From Piscinibacter sp. HJYY11 (GTDB lineage Bacteria; Pseudomonadota; Gammaproteobacteria; Burkholderiales; Burkholderiaceae_C): a stretch of DNA of 64,000 bases. The notes under the pieces are model-generated. The model worked only from the letters and a program-made list of their open reading frames with translations, was not told the DNA's origin and did not search any database. A program made the position numbers and the translations under genes. How positions within the stretch are numbered: position 1 is the first letter of the stretch; every line of letters begins with the position of its first letter. The stretch is taken from positions 3,646,746 through 3,710,745 of the forward strand of contig NZ_JAERQZ010000001.1 of assembly GCF_016735515.1 (NCBI RefSeq), given 5' to 3'. Below are positions 35,597 to 44,090 of this stretch, in pieces.

Positions 35597-37327
35597 TCAG
35601 CCCACAAGCAGATCGTGCAGTTCTTGCACCGCGTCGCCCAAGCTCGCCGCATCGAAGCTCGCAGCCGGCGAGAGCCCTATGCGTCGTGGAGGTCCCACTG
35701 CAGGATCGCCGGTGCAGGCCGCAACGACAGCTCGGAGCGCCTCAACCTCGGAGATCGGAATCGACGGCCACACATGCACAACGTTCTGATCGGTAGGCGA
35801 CCAGGGGTGCAATGAGAGCAGTCCCGAGAGCCGTCCTTTCACCTGCAGGTTTGCAAACGATGCGAGCCGGCGGCAGCAGTCTCGGTCCACTGGACTAACC
35901 CGTATCCGCGTTTCTTCCAGCACCTCGCCTTCGTCAGTGACGATCTCGGGAAGCTGTGCCCAGTGGCTTCGAGCCTGACCGGGATGGATGCGCACGAAGC
36001 TCAACTTCTCGACCCAGGGCTCTCCGGCCAGGCGCGTCAACCACTGGAAGAACGGCGCCCAATCCTTGTCGGGGCACCGCAGGGTAGGTAGGCTCGGTCG
36101 GGCGTCAGGCTGCAGCGACAGGTCGAGCGGGCGTCCGGTGCCCCGGCCGGTGCCTTCGCCCGAACCATCCAGCGGTGAGGGCGGAAGCATACGCACCAGC
36201 ATCTGCGCCGGCGTTGCAATGTCGACGCGCCGCGCTGGTTTGTTGACCAGGTCCGGGAAGCGGACGTCTCGACCAAGGTAGACCGTCCGCGAGGCTGAGG
36301 CCTTGGATGGGTCCGCATTGCCAACTTGAGTCGGCTTGCCGCGAGAGCTGGCAACGCTTGGGTTTGCCCTGGCATCGCCAGGTTGCGCACCTTGCCAACC
36401 CGGCGCGGGCTTGGCTTTCGTGGTGCACGAGTAGCGCACGGACTGGAACGGGAACGGCGCCGCGCAGCTGAGAATTTCCTGAACGAGGAAGCGCTTAAGC
36501 CACTCGGGTCCCTGCAGCTCAACCCCTCGGACCCTGAGCGTTGTGCGTCCGGAGAACGGGAGGCGGGTCTGTGCGTATACCGGGTCTTTGCCCTGCGTCG
36601 CCACGGTGCCAGCCACCAGCGAGCGGCCAACCTGGGTGGCGCCTAGCCTGGCCTCCGGAGACAGGAGGATGCGTGCCACATCGTGCGCCGATGCAGCGCC
36701 GAGGTCGTGGGGCAGCCCGATGGTCAGGTGGCCTGCCATGAGGCTTTGCTCGGTCACCAGGCGGTCGGCGTCGAAGTTCGCCGAGAACAAGCGACGCAGC
36801 AAGCCCCCCGACGATCCAAAGTAGAAGCGGATGAGCTCAGTTGATGGAATGACGTAGCAGGTGGTGTCGACCCAGCCCGCCAGGCACGGCGCCTTGGTGT
36901 GCTCACGGTGGAACACGTGCGCTTCGTACGGCAGCATGAAGCCGTCATCGCCGAAGCGGTTCTGTGGCGTTGTGGCACCGGCAACGGTTTGCACGAAGTC
37001 CTTGGCGTCGAAGGATATCTCCCGCTCCTCACCCATCACTTGGTCTGTGACGACCTTGTTTCGCCACAGGGAGCCCACACGCGCGGCACACAGCTGCGAG
37101 ACTGTGAGCCGTATGGTCTCCAGTTCCTTCTCTCTCCCGGGCTCCGCGTTTTGCAGCACCACGCTGATGGTGGGTTGTCGGCTGGTAATGTGCCGCTCGT
37201 GGAAGGCCACGTCGCCCAGCCAGCGTATCCACCAGCTGCCGTTGGGCATGGCCGCGAAGCGGAATCCAGCCACCGGGTCGGGCGGAGCTGTCCGGCCTGG
37301 CGCCGTGTCGTTCGAGATGAACGCCAC
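35597..37327 (-). CDS. Unknown protein of the transposition module (TniD-position), 576 aa
   Basis: Start GTG 37327, two bases after the tniB stop; the open frame upstream is a shadow of tniB. No motif recognised. The first 280 residues are mixed alpha/beta (FRFAAMPNGSWWIRWLGDVAFHER near the start), then a Ser/Gly/Pro-rich linker, then a C-terminal domain. It occupies the place between tniB and tniQ that in Tn6022/AbaR elements, as I recall, holds tniD. Gene spacing of two bases and one base on either side shows strict co-transcription with the transposition genes, so it is probably required for transposition or targeting. Confidence 0.7.
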   Translation of the reverse strand: MAFISNDTAPGRTAPPDPVAGFRFAAMPNGSWWIRWLGDVAFHERHITSRQPTISVVLQNAEPGREKELETIRLTVSQLCAARVGSLWRNKVVTDQVMGEEREISFDAKDFVQTVAGATTPQNRFGDDGFMLPYEAHVFHREHTKAPCLAGWVDTTCYVIPSTELIRFYFGSSGGLLRRLFSANFDADRLVTEQSLMAGHLTIGLPHDLGAASAHDVARILLSPEARLGATQVGRSLVAGTVATQGKDPVYAQTRLPFSGRTTLRVRGVELQGPEWLKRFLVQEILSCAAPFPFQSVRYSCTTKAKPAPGWQGAQPGDARANPSVASSRGKPTQVGNADPSKASASRTVYLGRDVRFPDLVNKPARRVDIATPAQMLVRMLPPSPLDGSGEGTGRGTGRPLDLSLQPDARPSLPTLRCPDKDWAPFFQWLTRLAGEPWVEKLSFVRIHPGQARSHWAQLPEIVTDEGEVLEETRIRVSPVDRDCCRRLASFANLQVKGRLSGLLSLHPWSPTDQNVVHVWPSIPISEVEALRAVVAACTGDPAVGPPRRIGLSPAASFDAASLGDAVQELHDLLVG

Positions 37328-37329
37328 GG

Positions 37330-38211
37330 CTAGGCGCTCCGGCGTGAGTCGAACTTGCTCGACACGCGGTAGTTGCACTTCTCCAGCTCCACCAGCGTGA
37401 TCTTCTCGGTGGCGGTACGAATGGCGTAGGTGGCCGCCGCTTCGACCAGCGCGCAAGCTTCACCCAGGATGCCGCGCGTGCGGTGAAAGATGACGTCGGC
37501 AATCATCTTGTCGTGCAGGCCGGAGGCGTGCCGAAGCGGCAGCGTCTTCTCGATGCTCTTGAGCAGCCCCTGGAACTCCGGGCCTGACTTCCAGCGCGGC
37601 AGCTCGATGGGAACGAAGCGGTTCTCGAGCTGCGGATCGGAGGCGAAGGCGCGTTTCGCTTCCGGCGTGCCGACAGCAACGATCGGAATCTTGGTCTTCG
37701 TGCTGATGTGCTTGAGCGCAACCAGGCACTCGAGCAGCTTGAGTCGTGAGCCTGCGAGAAAGTCGTTGGACTCATCCAAAAGAATCAGCTTGGGCTGGAT
37801 GCGCCGTAGGACGGCGTACAGCTGTTCCCTGCGTTCCTCCGTTGTGTCTTTCGGGTCCACTTTCTCGAAAAGTGCCTCAAGGAGCGTGCGGTACATCGCC
37901 TTCTCGTTTGGCGACGTGACCTCAGCGATCAACACTGGCACCTTGACGCTTGCACCACTCAGATTCTGATCAGGAGGGTGGCGGCGCCCGAAGTGCTCGA
38001 TCAGGCTGCTCTTTCCGTTGTTCGACTCGGAGACGATGAGGCGGCATGGCGGGCGGGTCTTGGTGGGCCAGTTCATCAGCTCCTCGAGTTCATCGAGGAT
38101 GCGTTTGGCGGCCGGGTAGGTCACCCAGCGGTCGCCGCGGATGTGGGCTATGCGGACATCGTTCGCTTCGCCGAGCAGCTTCTCGGCCTTGGGGTCGAGG
38201 TTTCGGTCCAT
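37330..38211 (-). CDS. tniB: TniB/TnsC-type AAA+ ATPase of the transposon
   Basis: 293 aa. The P-loop reads LIVSESNNGKSS, in which the usual first Gly of GxxxxGKS is Ser; this is followed by the Walker B LILLDESNDFL and sensor-like AVGTPEAKRAF. TniB links the TniQ-bound target to the transposase and polymerises on DNA with ATP. It starts three bases after the tniA stop. The Ser at the first P-loop position is unusual but the rest of the loop is intact. Confidence 0.9.
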   Translation of the reverse strand: MDRNLDPKAEKLLGEANDVRIAHIRGDRWVTYPAAKRILDELEELMNWPTKTRPPCRLIVSESNNGKSSLIEHFGRRHPPDQNLSGASVKVPVLIAEVTSPNEKAMYRTLLEALFEKVDPKDTTEERREQLYAVLRRIQPKLILLDESNDFLAGSRLKLLECLVALKHISTKTKIPIVAVGTPEAKRAFASDPQLENRFVPIELPRWKSGPEFQGLLKSIEKTLPLRHASGLHDKMIADVIFHRTRGILGEACALVEAAATYAIRTATEKITLVELEKCNYRVSSKFDSRRSA

Positions 38212-38214
38212 GGA

Positions 38215-40086
38215 TTACATCGTCTCGATGTCGAAGTCCGGCACGTCATCGGCCTTGTCGGCCCAGTCGTTCCCTTGGAGCGACGGATTGGACGGCTGTT
38301 CGGACGGGCTGTGTGGGTCGTGCGCTGGGCGCTGCGAGGCCAGCTTCTGAGCGGTCTTACGCCGGCTACGGTTCTGGCGCTCCTTCGTTGTCGCCTTTGC
38401 GGAGGCATCCTCCCGGTTGCGCATGCGCTCGTAGCCCTCGAAGAGCACCGCCTCGTCGACCTGCCGGTTGGGGTCCAGCTTGAGCTCGCGCTTGACGGCC
38501 TCGAGCTCCCAGATGCTTATGGGCGGCCGCGTTCGGTCGCGATAGGGGATGAAGAAGTGCTCGCGCAAGTCAGGGTCGTAGAAGCGGATGCGGCTGATGT
38601 CGCGCGGGTCACGGGTAAAGATGAACTTGCGGTTCCTCTTTCGATCCTCCGGATCGACCGCGTTCACCCAGGGGCGCAGCACGTTGTCGAAGTAGTGGAT
38701 GCAATCGATCTCGACCCCCATCGGCGAGATCACACGCTCGAAGGGCTGCAGGAAGTCCCAGAGCAGTGTGTCCGCGTTGGGCATCGGCGCTGGCAGTCCA
38801 ATGCCTGGCACTTCATCGTCGCCGAGGATGTAGCGCTGGTAGAGCTTGATCGGCGGATAGCCGGTTTCGGAGTGCAGCTTGTGGTGATAGCGGTACGTGA
38901 TGAAGATGGTGAACCACTCCTCGCATTCCTCGAGGGTCATGATGGCCCGCTTCTTCGAGTCGTACTTCGCCTTCTGGATCGTGTTGGAGAACGTGGTGCC
39001 GGGTATCCGGTGCAGCGCCTGCATGAAGCTGCGGAAGGCTCTCTCGACGTGGCCAGCGTATTGCGGCAAGCCCTTGGGGCGGTTCTCGAGAATGATGTCG
39101 TGCTGCTCGCAGCCACGCTTGAGCGCCGAGCCTCGGAATTCCTTGGCGTTGTCGACGAACACCTTGCGCGGCTTGCCGTGGATCGGCCACGGTTGCGTCA
39201 GGTTGTGCTTCTTGATGAACTCGTCCTTGGGCAGCATGCCGTGAACGAGCGCCAGGGCGCAGTTCAGGTGCCCTGGTTTTTCCATCGTGATGCAAAAGCC
39301 CAGGAGCATGCGGGTGCAGACGTCGATCACGATGGTGAGAATCGGGCGCATCCAAGGCTCGCGGTTCTCGTCGAGGACAATCATGTCCATCGGTGTGTGA
39401 TCGATCTGCACCACCGCCAGTGGGAAATCGGCACCCGGGAAGTGGCCATGGATCGGCTCGTATTTGTGCCGAGCCTCGCGCGTGCCGTAGCGCTTGGCGT
39501 GCATCTTCCGTTTCGATTGCCTGTCCAGAAACTTGACGACGGTCGTCTTGCCCGGCGCCGGCAGGTTTGCCTTCGTGCAGCGGTACTTGATCTCGTCGTA
39601 GGTGGCAGTGGGCGATGGGCGCTCGGCCGTTGCGTAGAAGTCCTGGATCACCTCTTCGAGGATCTTCACAACTGCAGGCATCAGGCGCACGGAGCCTTTG
39701 TCGGTGCGTTCCTTGCGCATGAACGTCGACAGCTTCTCCGACGCCTTCCACTGCGCGATGTAGTTGTAGACCGTCGATCGAGACAGGCCGAGTTGCTTGG
39801 CCACCGCGTCGACATCCGCAGCCGTCTTGCAATGAGATTCCTTTTCCAGCAGGGGGCGAAGCAGCCGGAAGACGTCGACCGCGTCCCGCCACTGATCGGC
39901 GTTCTCGGCATGAATGAAGCGACTCGACTTCGCTTCGGCCACCTGGGTGACCTCGGACACCGGAGCGACGAACTTTTTGGTGCCGGTGTCGCGACGCACG
40001 ATCACCTCATCAAAACCAACGAGGTCTTCGACGACGAAGCGCTTCTTCTTCCAGAACACGAATGAGCCGGGAAGAAGGTTGTGCAT
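38215..40086 (-). CDS. tniA: TniA/TnsB transposase, DDE integrase family
   Basis: 623 aa. An HTH-like region (VAKQLGLSRSTVYNYIAQWK) at 95-114, then the DDE catalytic core: Asp229 (VVQIDHTPMD), Asp312 (KVFVDNAKEF) and Glu348 (GHVERAFRS), then the C-terminal Mu-type domain and a Ser/Gln-rich basic tail that probably contacts TniB. It joins the 3' ends of the element to the target. With a TnsA-type nuclease upstream, cut-and-paste rather than replicative transposition is likely. Confidence 0.93.
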   Translation of the reverse strand: MHNLLPGSFVFWKKKRFVVEDLVGFDEVIVRRDTGTKKFVAPVSEVTQVAEAKSSRFIHAENADQWRDAVDVFRLLRPLLEKESHCKTAADVDAVAKQLGLSRSTVYNYIAQWKASEKLSTFMRKERTDKGSVRLMPAVVKILEEVIQDFYATAERPSPTATYDEIKYRCTKANLPAPGKTTVVKFLDRQSKRKMHAKRYGTREARHKYEPIHGHFPGADFPLAVVQIDHTPMDMIVLDENREPWMRPILTIVIDVCTRMLLGFCITMEKPGHLNCALALVHGMLPKDEFIKKHNLTQPWPIHGKPRKVFVDNAKEFRGSALKRGCEQHDIILENRPKGLPQYAGHVERAFRSFMQALHRIPGTTFSNTIQKAKYDSKKRAIMTLEECEEWFTIFITYRYHHKLHSETGYPPIKLYQRYILGDDEVPGIGLPAPMPNADTLLWDFLQPFERVISPMGVEIDCIHYFDNVLRPWVNAVDPEDRKRNRKFIFTRDPRDISRIRFYDPDLREHFFIPYRDRTRPPISIWELEAVKRELKLDPNRQVDEAVLFEGYERMRNREDASAKATTKERQNRSRRKTAQKLASQRPAHDPHSPSEQPSNPSLQGNDWADKADDVPDFDIETM

Positions 40087-40087
40087 C

Positions 40088-40774
40088 TCAGGCAGCCAGG
40101 CTGATTGGGATGGCCATGTTGATCGGCCTGTCCCAGTCGATCGACAGCTGTCGAAGCGCCAGAAGGCGCCACATCACCGGGATCACCGCAACCGGTTCCA
40201 CACCGCGCGTGGCCGCGGTGGCGACGATGTCTTTGGCGAGGAGCGGGCCAGACCGCAGGGCCTGCAGGATTCGCTTCTCGATGTCCGGCTGGGCAGGCCA
40301 GTGCAGGTAGCCGTGCAGAAACTTGACGGCCTTGAGCTTGGGGACGCGAATGTGCACCTCGGTCAGGACGTAGAAGTCCCAGCCTCGTGCTTCAGCGTAT
40401 GCCTGAGCGGCCCGCAGCTTCGGGCGTAGCTCGCGCCACTGCCGGTCAAACTCTTCGCGATACTTGACTTCGACGAGCCACGGTCTTTCGCTCTTCCAAA
40501 CGATGAAGGCGTCGAGCGTATATGTCTGGCCCTGCCCATAAGGAATGGTGACTGGCTGGTCGTCAAGGCGTTCGTAGTCCGGCTCGTCACGAACCAGCTC
40601 CATCAAGTCACGCTCAAGCGATGACTCGTAGCGCCGCGAATTTGGCATGTTGCCGGTGATGCTTCGGCACTGGATGCCAAACCTCCGTGTCGGGCCGAGT
40701 CGTTTGAGCTCGGTCTTCATCGTTCGGTCTGTACTTGCGCGCGCATTCTTATACGGCGCGCCGTCCAGACTCAT
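40088..40774 (-). CDS. tnsA: TnsA-type endonuclease of the transposon
   Basis: 228 aa (a start at 40720 is an alternative). TnsA N-terminal nuclease fold: SITGNMPNSRRYESSLERDL carries the first Glu, TLDAF the Asp (D88) and LVEVKYREEF the E-x-K pair (E102, K104). The C-terminal 70 residues are a helical/HTH part. It cuts the 5' strands at the element ends and works with TniA. In Tn6022-type elements the matching gene is tniC. First gene of the minus-strand module; an ACCCCTA/TAGGGGT inverted repeat lies just upstream. Confidence 0.88.
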   Translation of the reverse strand: MSLDGAPYKNARASTDRTMKTELKRLGPTRRFGIQCRSITGNMPNSRRYESSLERDLMELVRDEPDYERLDDQPVTIPYGQGQTYTLDAFIVWKSERPWLVEVKYREEFDRQWRELRPKLRAAQAYAEARGWDFYVLTEVHIRVPKLKAVKFLHGYLHWPAQPDIEKRILQALRSGPLLAKDIVATAATRGVEPVAVIPVMWRLLALRQLSIDWDRPINMAIPISLAA

Positions 40775-40783
40775 TCCGCAGCT

Positions 40784-40801
40784 ACCCCTAGGGTTAGGGG
40801 T
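40784..40801. promoter_or_regulatory. Inverted repeat upstream of the transposition operon
   Basis: ACCCCTA (40784-40790), GGGT, TAGGGGT (40795-40801), 10 bases above the tnsA start. It may be an operator or mRNA hairpin limiting transposase expression. Inference. Confidence 0.35.
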
Positions 40802-40917
40802 GCCAAACGTCTAGCCAGTTATCAGCGCGTTGAACGTGGCTTTCTGCCGAGGCCCCGCCAATTTCCGTTGTCTGCCTGTCTTTCCAGCGATACGATGAAC
40901 TGCATAGGGAGGATCCC

Positions 40918-41730
40918 GTGAAGAACGAGAACAACGGGGGTGCCGGCACCGTCGCGGTGTACTGGGACTTCGAGAATCTTCATGCCGGCGTGCTGGAGGC
41001 CCGCTACGGTGAAGGTGCCTACGCCAAACCGGACAATCGCTTCAGGCCCCAAGAGGCCGTCGTGGATGTCCAGGCGCTCGTTGAACTCGCCTCATCCTTC
41101 GGGCCTGTGGCCATCAACCGGGCTTACGGCAACTGGCAGTACTTTGGCCGCTACCGCGACGCTCTCCTCCAAAGCGCGGTCGAACTGATCCAACTCTTCC
41201 CGCCAGGGCCGTCGGCTAAGAACGGAGCAGATATCAAGCTGTGCCTAGATGCGACCGAAGACATTGGCCGCTTTGAGCACGTGAGCACGGTCATCATCAT
41301 TGGCGGTGACAGCGACTTCATGCCAGTGGCGCAGAAGGTGAAAGCAGCTGGACGCACCCTCATCGGGATCGGAAACCGCAAGAACACCAACAAACACTGG
41401 GCCAAGAGCTGCCACGAATTTCGCTACTACGAAAGTGTGGTGGACGCGGAGACCGTTGCCGAAGGGCCTCTCTTCGCTGACAAGACGGCCCCTCCGCCAC
41501 CGCCAGACCCAGCCGCCGAGATCCTGCGACGGGCACTGCATCTGCTATCAGAGTCGAAAGGCGAACCTTGGGTTAACAAGGCCAACGTTTGGCCACTGAT
41601 AAAACGCCTCGATCCGACGTTTGATCCCAAGGACCACGGGCACGCCAGCTTTGCCGAAATGGTCAAGGCGTTCGAGAACCTGGTCGAGGTGAGGAAGGGT
41701 GACAAAGACCACTTTCTGCGATTGCGGTGA
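40918..41730 (+). CDS. NYN nuclease with C-terminal OST-HTH/LOTUS domain
   Basis: GTG 40918 behind GGGAGGA; 270 aa. The NYN part shows VAVYWDFENLH, GADIKLCLDATED and VIIIGGDSDFMPVAQK with the metal-binding Asp residues. The C-terminal 70 residues (ILRRALHLLSESKGEPW to HFLRLR) have the OST-HTH/LOTUS RNA-binding layout, including LIKRLDPTFDPKDHGHASF. The pair of domains makes an RNase guided by its own RNA-binding module. It diverges from tnsA and is the second NYN gene flanking the transposition module. Confidence 0.88.
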   Translation: MKNENNGGAGTVAVYWDFENLHAGVLEARYGEGAYAKPDNRFRPQEAVVDVQALVELASSFGPVAINRAYGNWQYFGRYRDALLQSAVELIQLFPPGPSAKNGADIKLCLDATEDIGRFEHVSTVIIIGGDSDFMPVAQKVKAAGRTLIGIGNRKNTNKHWAKSCHEFRYYESVVDAETVAEGPLFADKTAPPPPPDPAAEILRRALHLLSESKGEPWVNKANVWPLIKRLDPTFDPKDHGHASFAEMVKAFENLVEVRKGDKDHFLRLR

Positions 41731-41787
41731 CAACCATGGGTCGCTGGTGTGAGGCACCTGAGGAATCTCAGCGGAGGGTATGGGGAG

Positions 41788-42228
41788 ATGGCAGAACTCG
41801 ATCCAAAGATCGATATCTTCGACAAGAATTCTTGCGGCCCGATAGTCACAAAGGTGGCTCTGGGTGTGGCGGTATTGCTGTTTGCACTAACCATCGCACT
41901 GACCATCGGCGCTTTCAGATGCGGTGGACCACGTTGGGGAAGCGTCGTCGCGGCGCTTGCCTTGGCTTGGGCGGTCGGCGCACCTGCATGGTTCTGGTTC
42001 GAGTACTTTTTTCTCTATCGCATTTACGGCACACCTGGGAGCTTCGAGCTCTACAAGCACGGTCAGCAATTGTCCGTTGCAGTCTGGGCCGGCTTAGCTC
42101 TTTCCCTCGGAGCCTTCGCAAGCAGTGATCGCTTTAAGCAGCCGGAAACCAATGCAGCCGCCACAGGGGCGGCGGCGCTGCGAGCAGCCTCAGGCGTAGC
42201 AAATGCAAAGCCTCAGGCGTCCAAGTGA
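41788..42228 (+). CDS. Small membrane protein, unknown
   Basis: The ATG at 41788, with GGGGAG before it, gives 146 aa. Hydrophobic segments: VALGVAVLLFALTIALTIGAF, VVAALALAWAVGAPAWFWFEYFF and LSVAVWAGLALSLGAFA, i.e. three membrane spans, followed by an Ala-rich tail. Not recognised. It lies 57 bases after the NYN-OST-HTH gene on the same strand and may form an operon with it. Confidence 0.65.
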   Translation: MAELDPKIDIFDKNSCGPIVTKVALGVAVLLFALTIALTIGAFRCGGPRWGSVVAALALAWAVGAPAWFWFEYFFLYRIYGTPGSFELYKHGQQLSVAVWAGLALSLGAFASSDRFKQPETNAAATGAAALRAASGVANAKPQASK

Positions 42229-42284
42229 TCGCGCAAGCCCGACTCGACTAGTACTAAGCACAGTACCTCCTGGACTACTTCTCT

Positions 42285-42725
42285 ATGACGCTCAGACGGC
42301 TCAAGCTTTCCATGCATCGCGATCACGCTATGGAAGCGACGAGAGTGTCCATTGGCAAGTCAAAGTTGGTTTACGTCCTGGTCGCAGACAAGAAGCTACG
42401 GTATGAATGGGGAAAGTCACGTATTGCCTATATCGGGACGACCAAGAAGGGCACGGCCCGAATAGCTCAAAGCGTCGCGGCCCGAGCGGAAGCGATCCTC
42501 GGCATCCGCGGAGTGCGTTCCTTTCACGCGCGAGTTATCACCTGTCGGCCGCGCCGGAACGTCAAGACTTGGCACCAACTCGAGCGAGCCCTGCTGCTCA
42601 AGTTCAAAGAGATGTTTGGACAGGTCCCGCTGTGTAATACCCAAGGAAAGCGCATGCGTCGCTCGAAGGAGTTCAACTACTTCGCAGAGAACGGTGTGCA
42701 ACTCATGATTGAAGAGCTTTCCTAG
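42285..42725 (+). CDS. GIY-YIG nuclease-like protein
   Basis: 146 aa. KLVYVLVADKK, RIAYIGTTKKG (the VYVL/AYIG pair of a GIY-YIG fold), then a conserved basic stretch, TWHQLERALLLKF with the catalytic-type Glu, and LCNTQGK with Asn. All main positions are present. It would nick or cut DNA at a target set by its partner. The gene stops 29 bases before the next start on the same strand, suggesting an operon with the restriction-endonuclease-like gene. Confidence 0.7.
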   Translation: MTLRRLKLSMHRDHAMEATRVSIGKSKLVYVLVADKKLRYEWGKSRIAYIGTTKKGTARIAQSVAARAEAILGIRGVRSFHARVITCRPRRNVKTWHQLERALLLKFKEMFGQVPLCNTQGKRMRRSKEFNYFAENGVQLMIEELS

Positions 42726-42753
42726 CCGGCCACACCCCTTCGAATTCGAGCGC

Positions 42754-44040
42754 ATGAATCAAGAACTGATTGCTCTCCATGTCAGGAATTTCATCGAAAC
42801 GTATCCCGCCGCGGAGAAAGACGCAGCGTGGCGTGAGTTGACCCAGCGGTTTCGCTGGTTCTGGAAAGGACGCGTCCTCCAAGCGGACGGCCAACCTCTT
42901 TCAGACGCCGAATGCGATGAAGTGATCCGTACGCTGGATCGCAACGCCAAAGGGAACACCAAGGCGAGCGAGGCGGTGGCGAAGGCGATGGTCCCTCAGG
43001 GAGCTTGGCGCCGCATGCTGAACGAGTTCCACACTAACGCGACACTGGGTGGACTGATGGACCGTGTACTCTCTGAAACCGACGCCAGCTCAAAAGCCCG
43101 TCTGATCGACGAGCTGTACATCGCCAACGCCGGGCAGAAAAACAACCTGACCGGTCCCAGCGGAAATGCTATCGGAGCCTACCTTGCTGCGTTCGACCCG
43201 GTCGCAAACCTGTCGATCATTTCGCTTAAGGATCGCCGAGCCATCATCGACTACTTCGGCTTCGTGAACGAGATCGACTGGGATGGCCCATCAATCGGTC
43301 ACCGAATCGTCGAAAGCAACCGCGTGATCATCGAAGGCAGCAAGTCCTTTGGTCTCACAGGATCGGCTCGCACGATTTCGCGCTTCTACTACCAGGCGGA
43401 GGTCAAGGCGCTCTGGCGTGGTGAGCATTCCGTCCGGCTGCCCGGCCGAACCGTGAGTGTTGCAGTACCACCCGTGACTGATGAGCTCGAGGAGGCGCCG
43501 GCAGACTCGGAAGTCGTTCGTGAATCTATGCAGGTGCAGGGGCTGCTCGCGCGCATCGGCACGATGATGAACTTCTCGATCTGGTTGCCGAAGGCGGACA
43601 GAAGCCGTGTGCTGAAGGTGTGGAAGCCTGAGCCTGGCGAGCTGATCGACGAGCTGCCGTTGGGATACGACCCGTCCACGATTAAGACCATCGAGCAGAT
43701 TGACGTGTTGTGGTTGCGCAAGCGGAGCATCGTTCGAGCGTTCGAGGTAGAGCACACCACATCCGTCTATTCCGGTCTGCTACGGATGGCGGACCTGGTG
43801 GCCCTTCAGCCCAACATCAACATCAAGCTTCACATCGTGGCGCCGGCAGATCGCCAAGAGAAGGTGCTGCAGGAGATTCGCCGTCCCGTTTTCTCATTGC
43901 TGGAAGGCCGCGAACTTGCTCAGATGTGCACCTTCCTCTCATACGACAGCATCCGCGAGATCGGTGAGTTGAAGCACCTCGAGCACCTGTCCGACAAGAT
44001 TCTCGAGGAGTACCAGGACATTGCCGGAACGGATCATTAA
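42754..44040 (+). CDS. Restriction-endonuclease-like protein, defence candidate
   Basis: The start at 42754 gives 428 aa; the frame extends upstream to 42709 without need. The first 260 residues are helical (LIDELYIANAGQKNNLTG in the middle). The C-terminal part resembles PD-(D/E)XK-type domains: IDVLWLRKRSIVRAFEVEHTT (D, then E-V-E), SGLLRMADLVALQPN, and KLHIVAPADRQEKVLQE, RPVFSLL. The E-x-K Lys is replaced by Glu, a known kind of variation. Together with the GIY-YIG gene it may make a two-nuclease restriction module. No methyltransferase gene is present. Confidence 0.55.
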   Translation: MNQELIALHVRNFIETYPAAEKDAAWRELTQRFRWFWKGRVLQADGQPLSDAECDEVIRTLDRNAKGNTKASEAVAKAMVPQGAWRRMLNEFHTNATLGGLMDRVLSETDASSKARLIDELYIANAGQKNNLTGPSGNAIGAYLAAFDPVANLSIISLKDRRAIIDYFGFVNEIDWDGPSIGHRIVESNRVIIEGSKSFGLTGSARTISRFYYQAEVKALWRGEHSVRLPGRTVSVAVPPVTDELEEAPADSEVVRESMQVQGLLARIGTMMNFSIWLPKADRSRVLKVWKPEPGELIDELPLGYDPSTIKTIEQIDVLWLRKRSIVRAFEVEHTTSVYSGLLRMADLVALQPNINIKLHIVAPADRQEKVLQEIRRPVFSLLEGRELAQMCTFLSYDSIREIGELKHLEHLSDKILEEYQDIAGTDH

Positions 44041-44090
44041 ACGGTCGCTTCCGGTCCTTCGACCTCTGCGCGGCCGAACCTGTTGCTCAC

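Noticed and set aside
37978..40065. 695-aa plus-strand open frame opposite tniA
   Set aside because: Shadow of the DDE transposase gene, which has its full catalytic triad.
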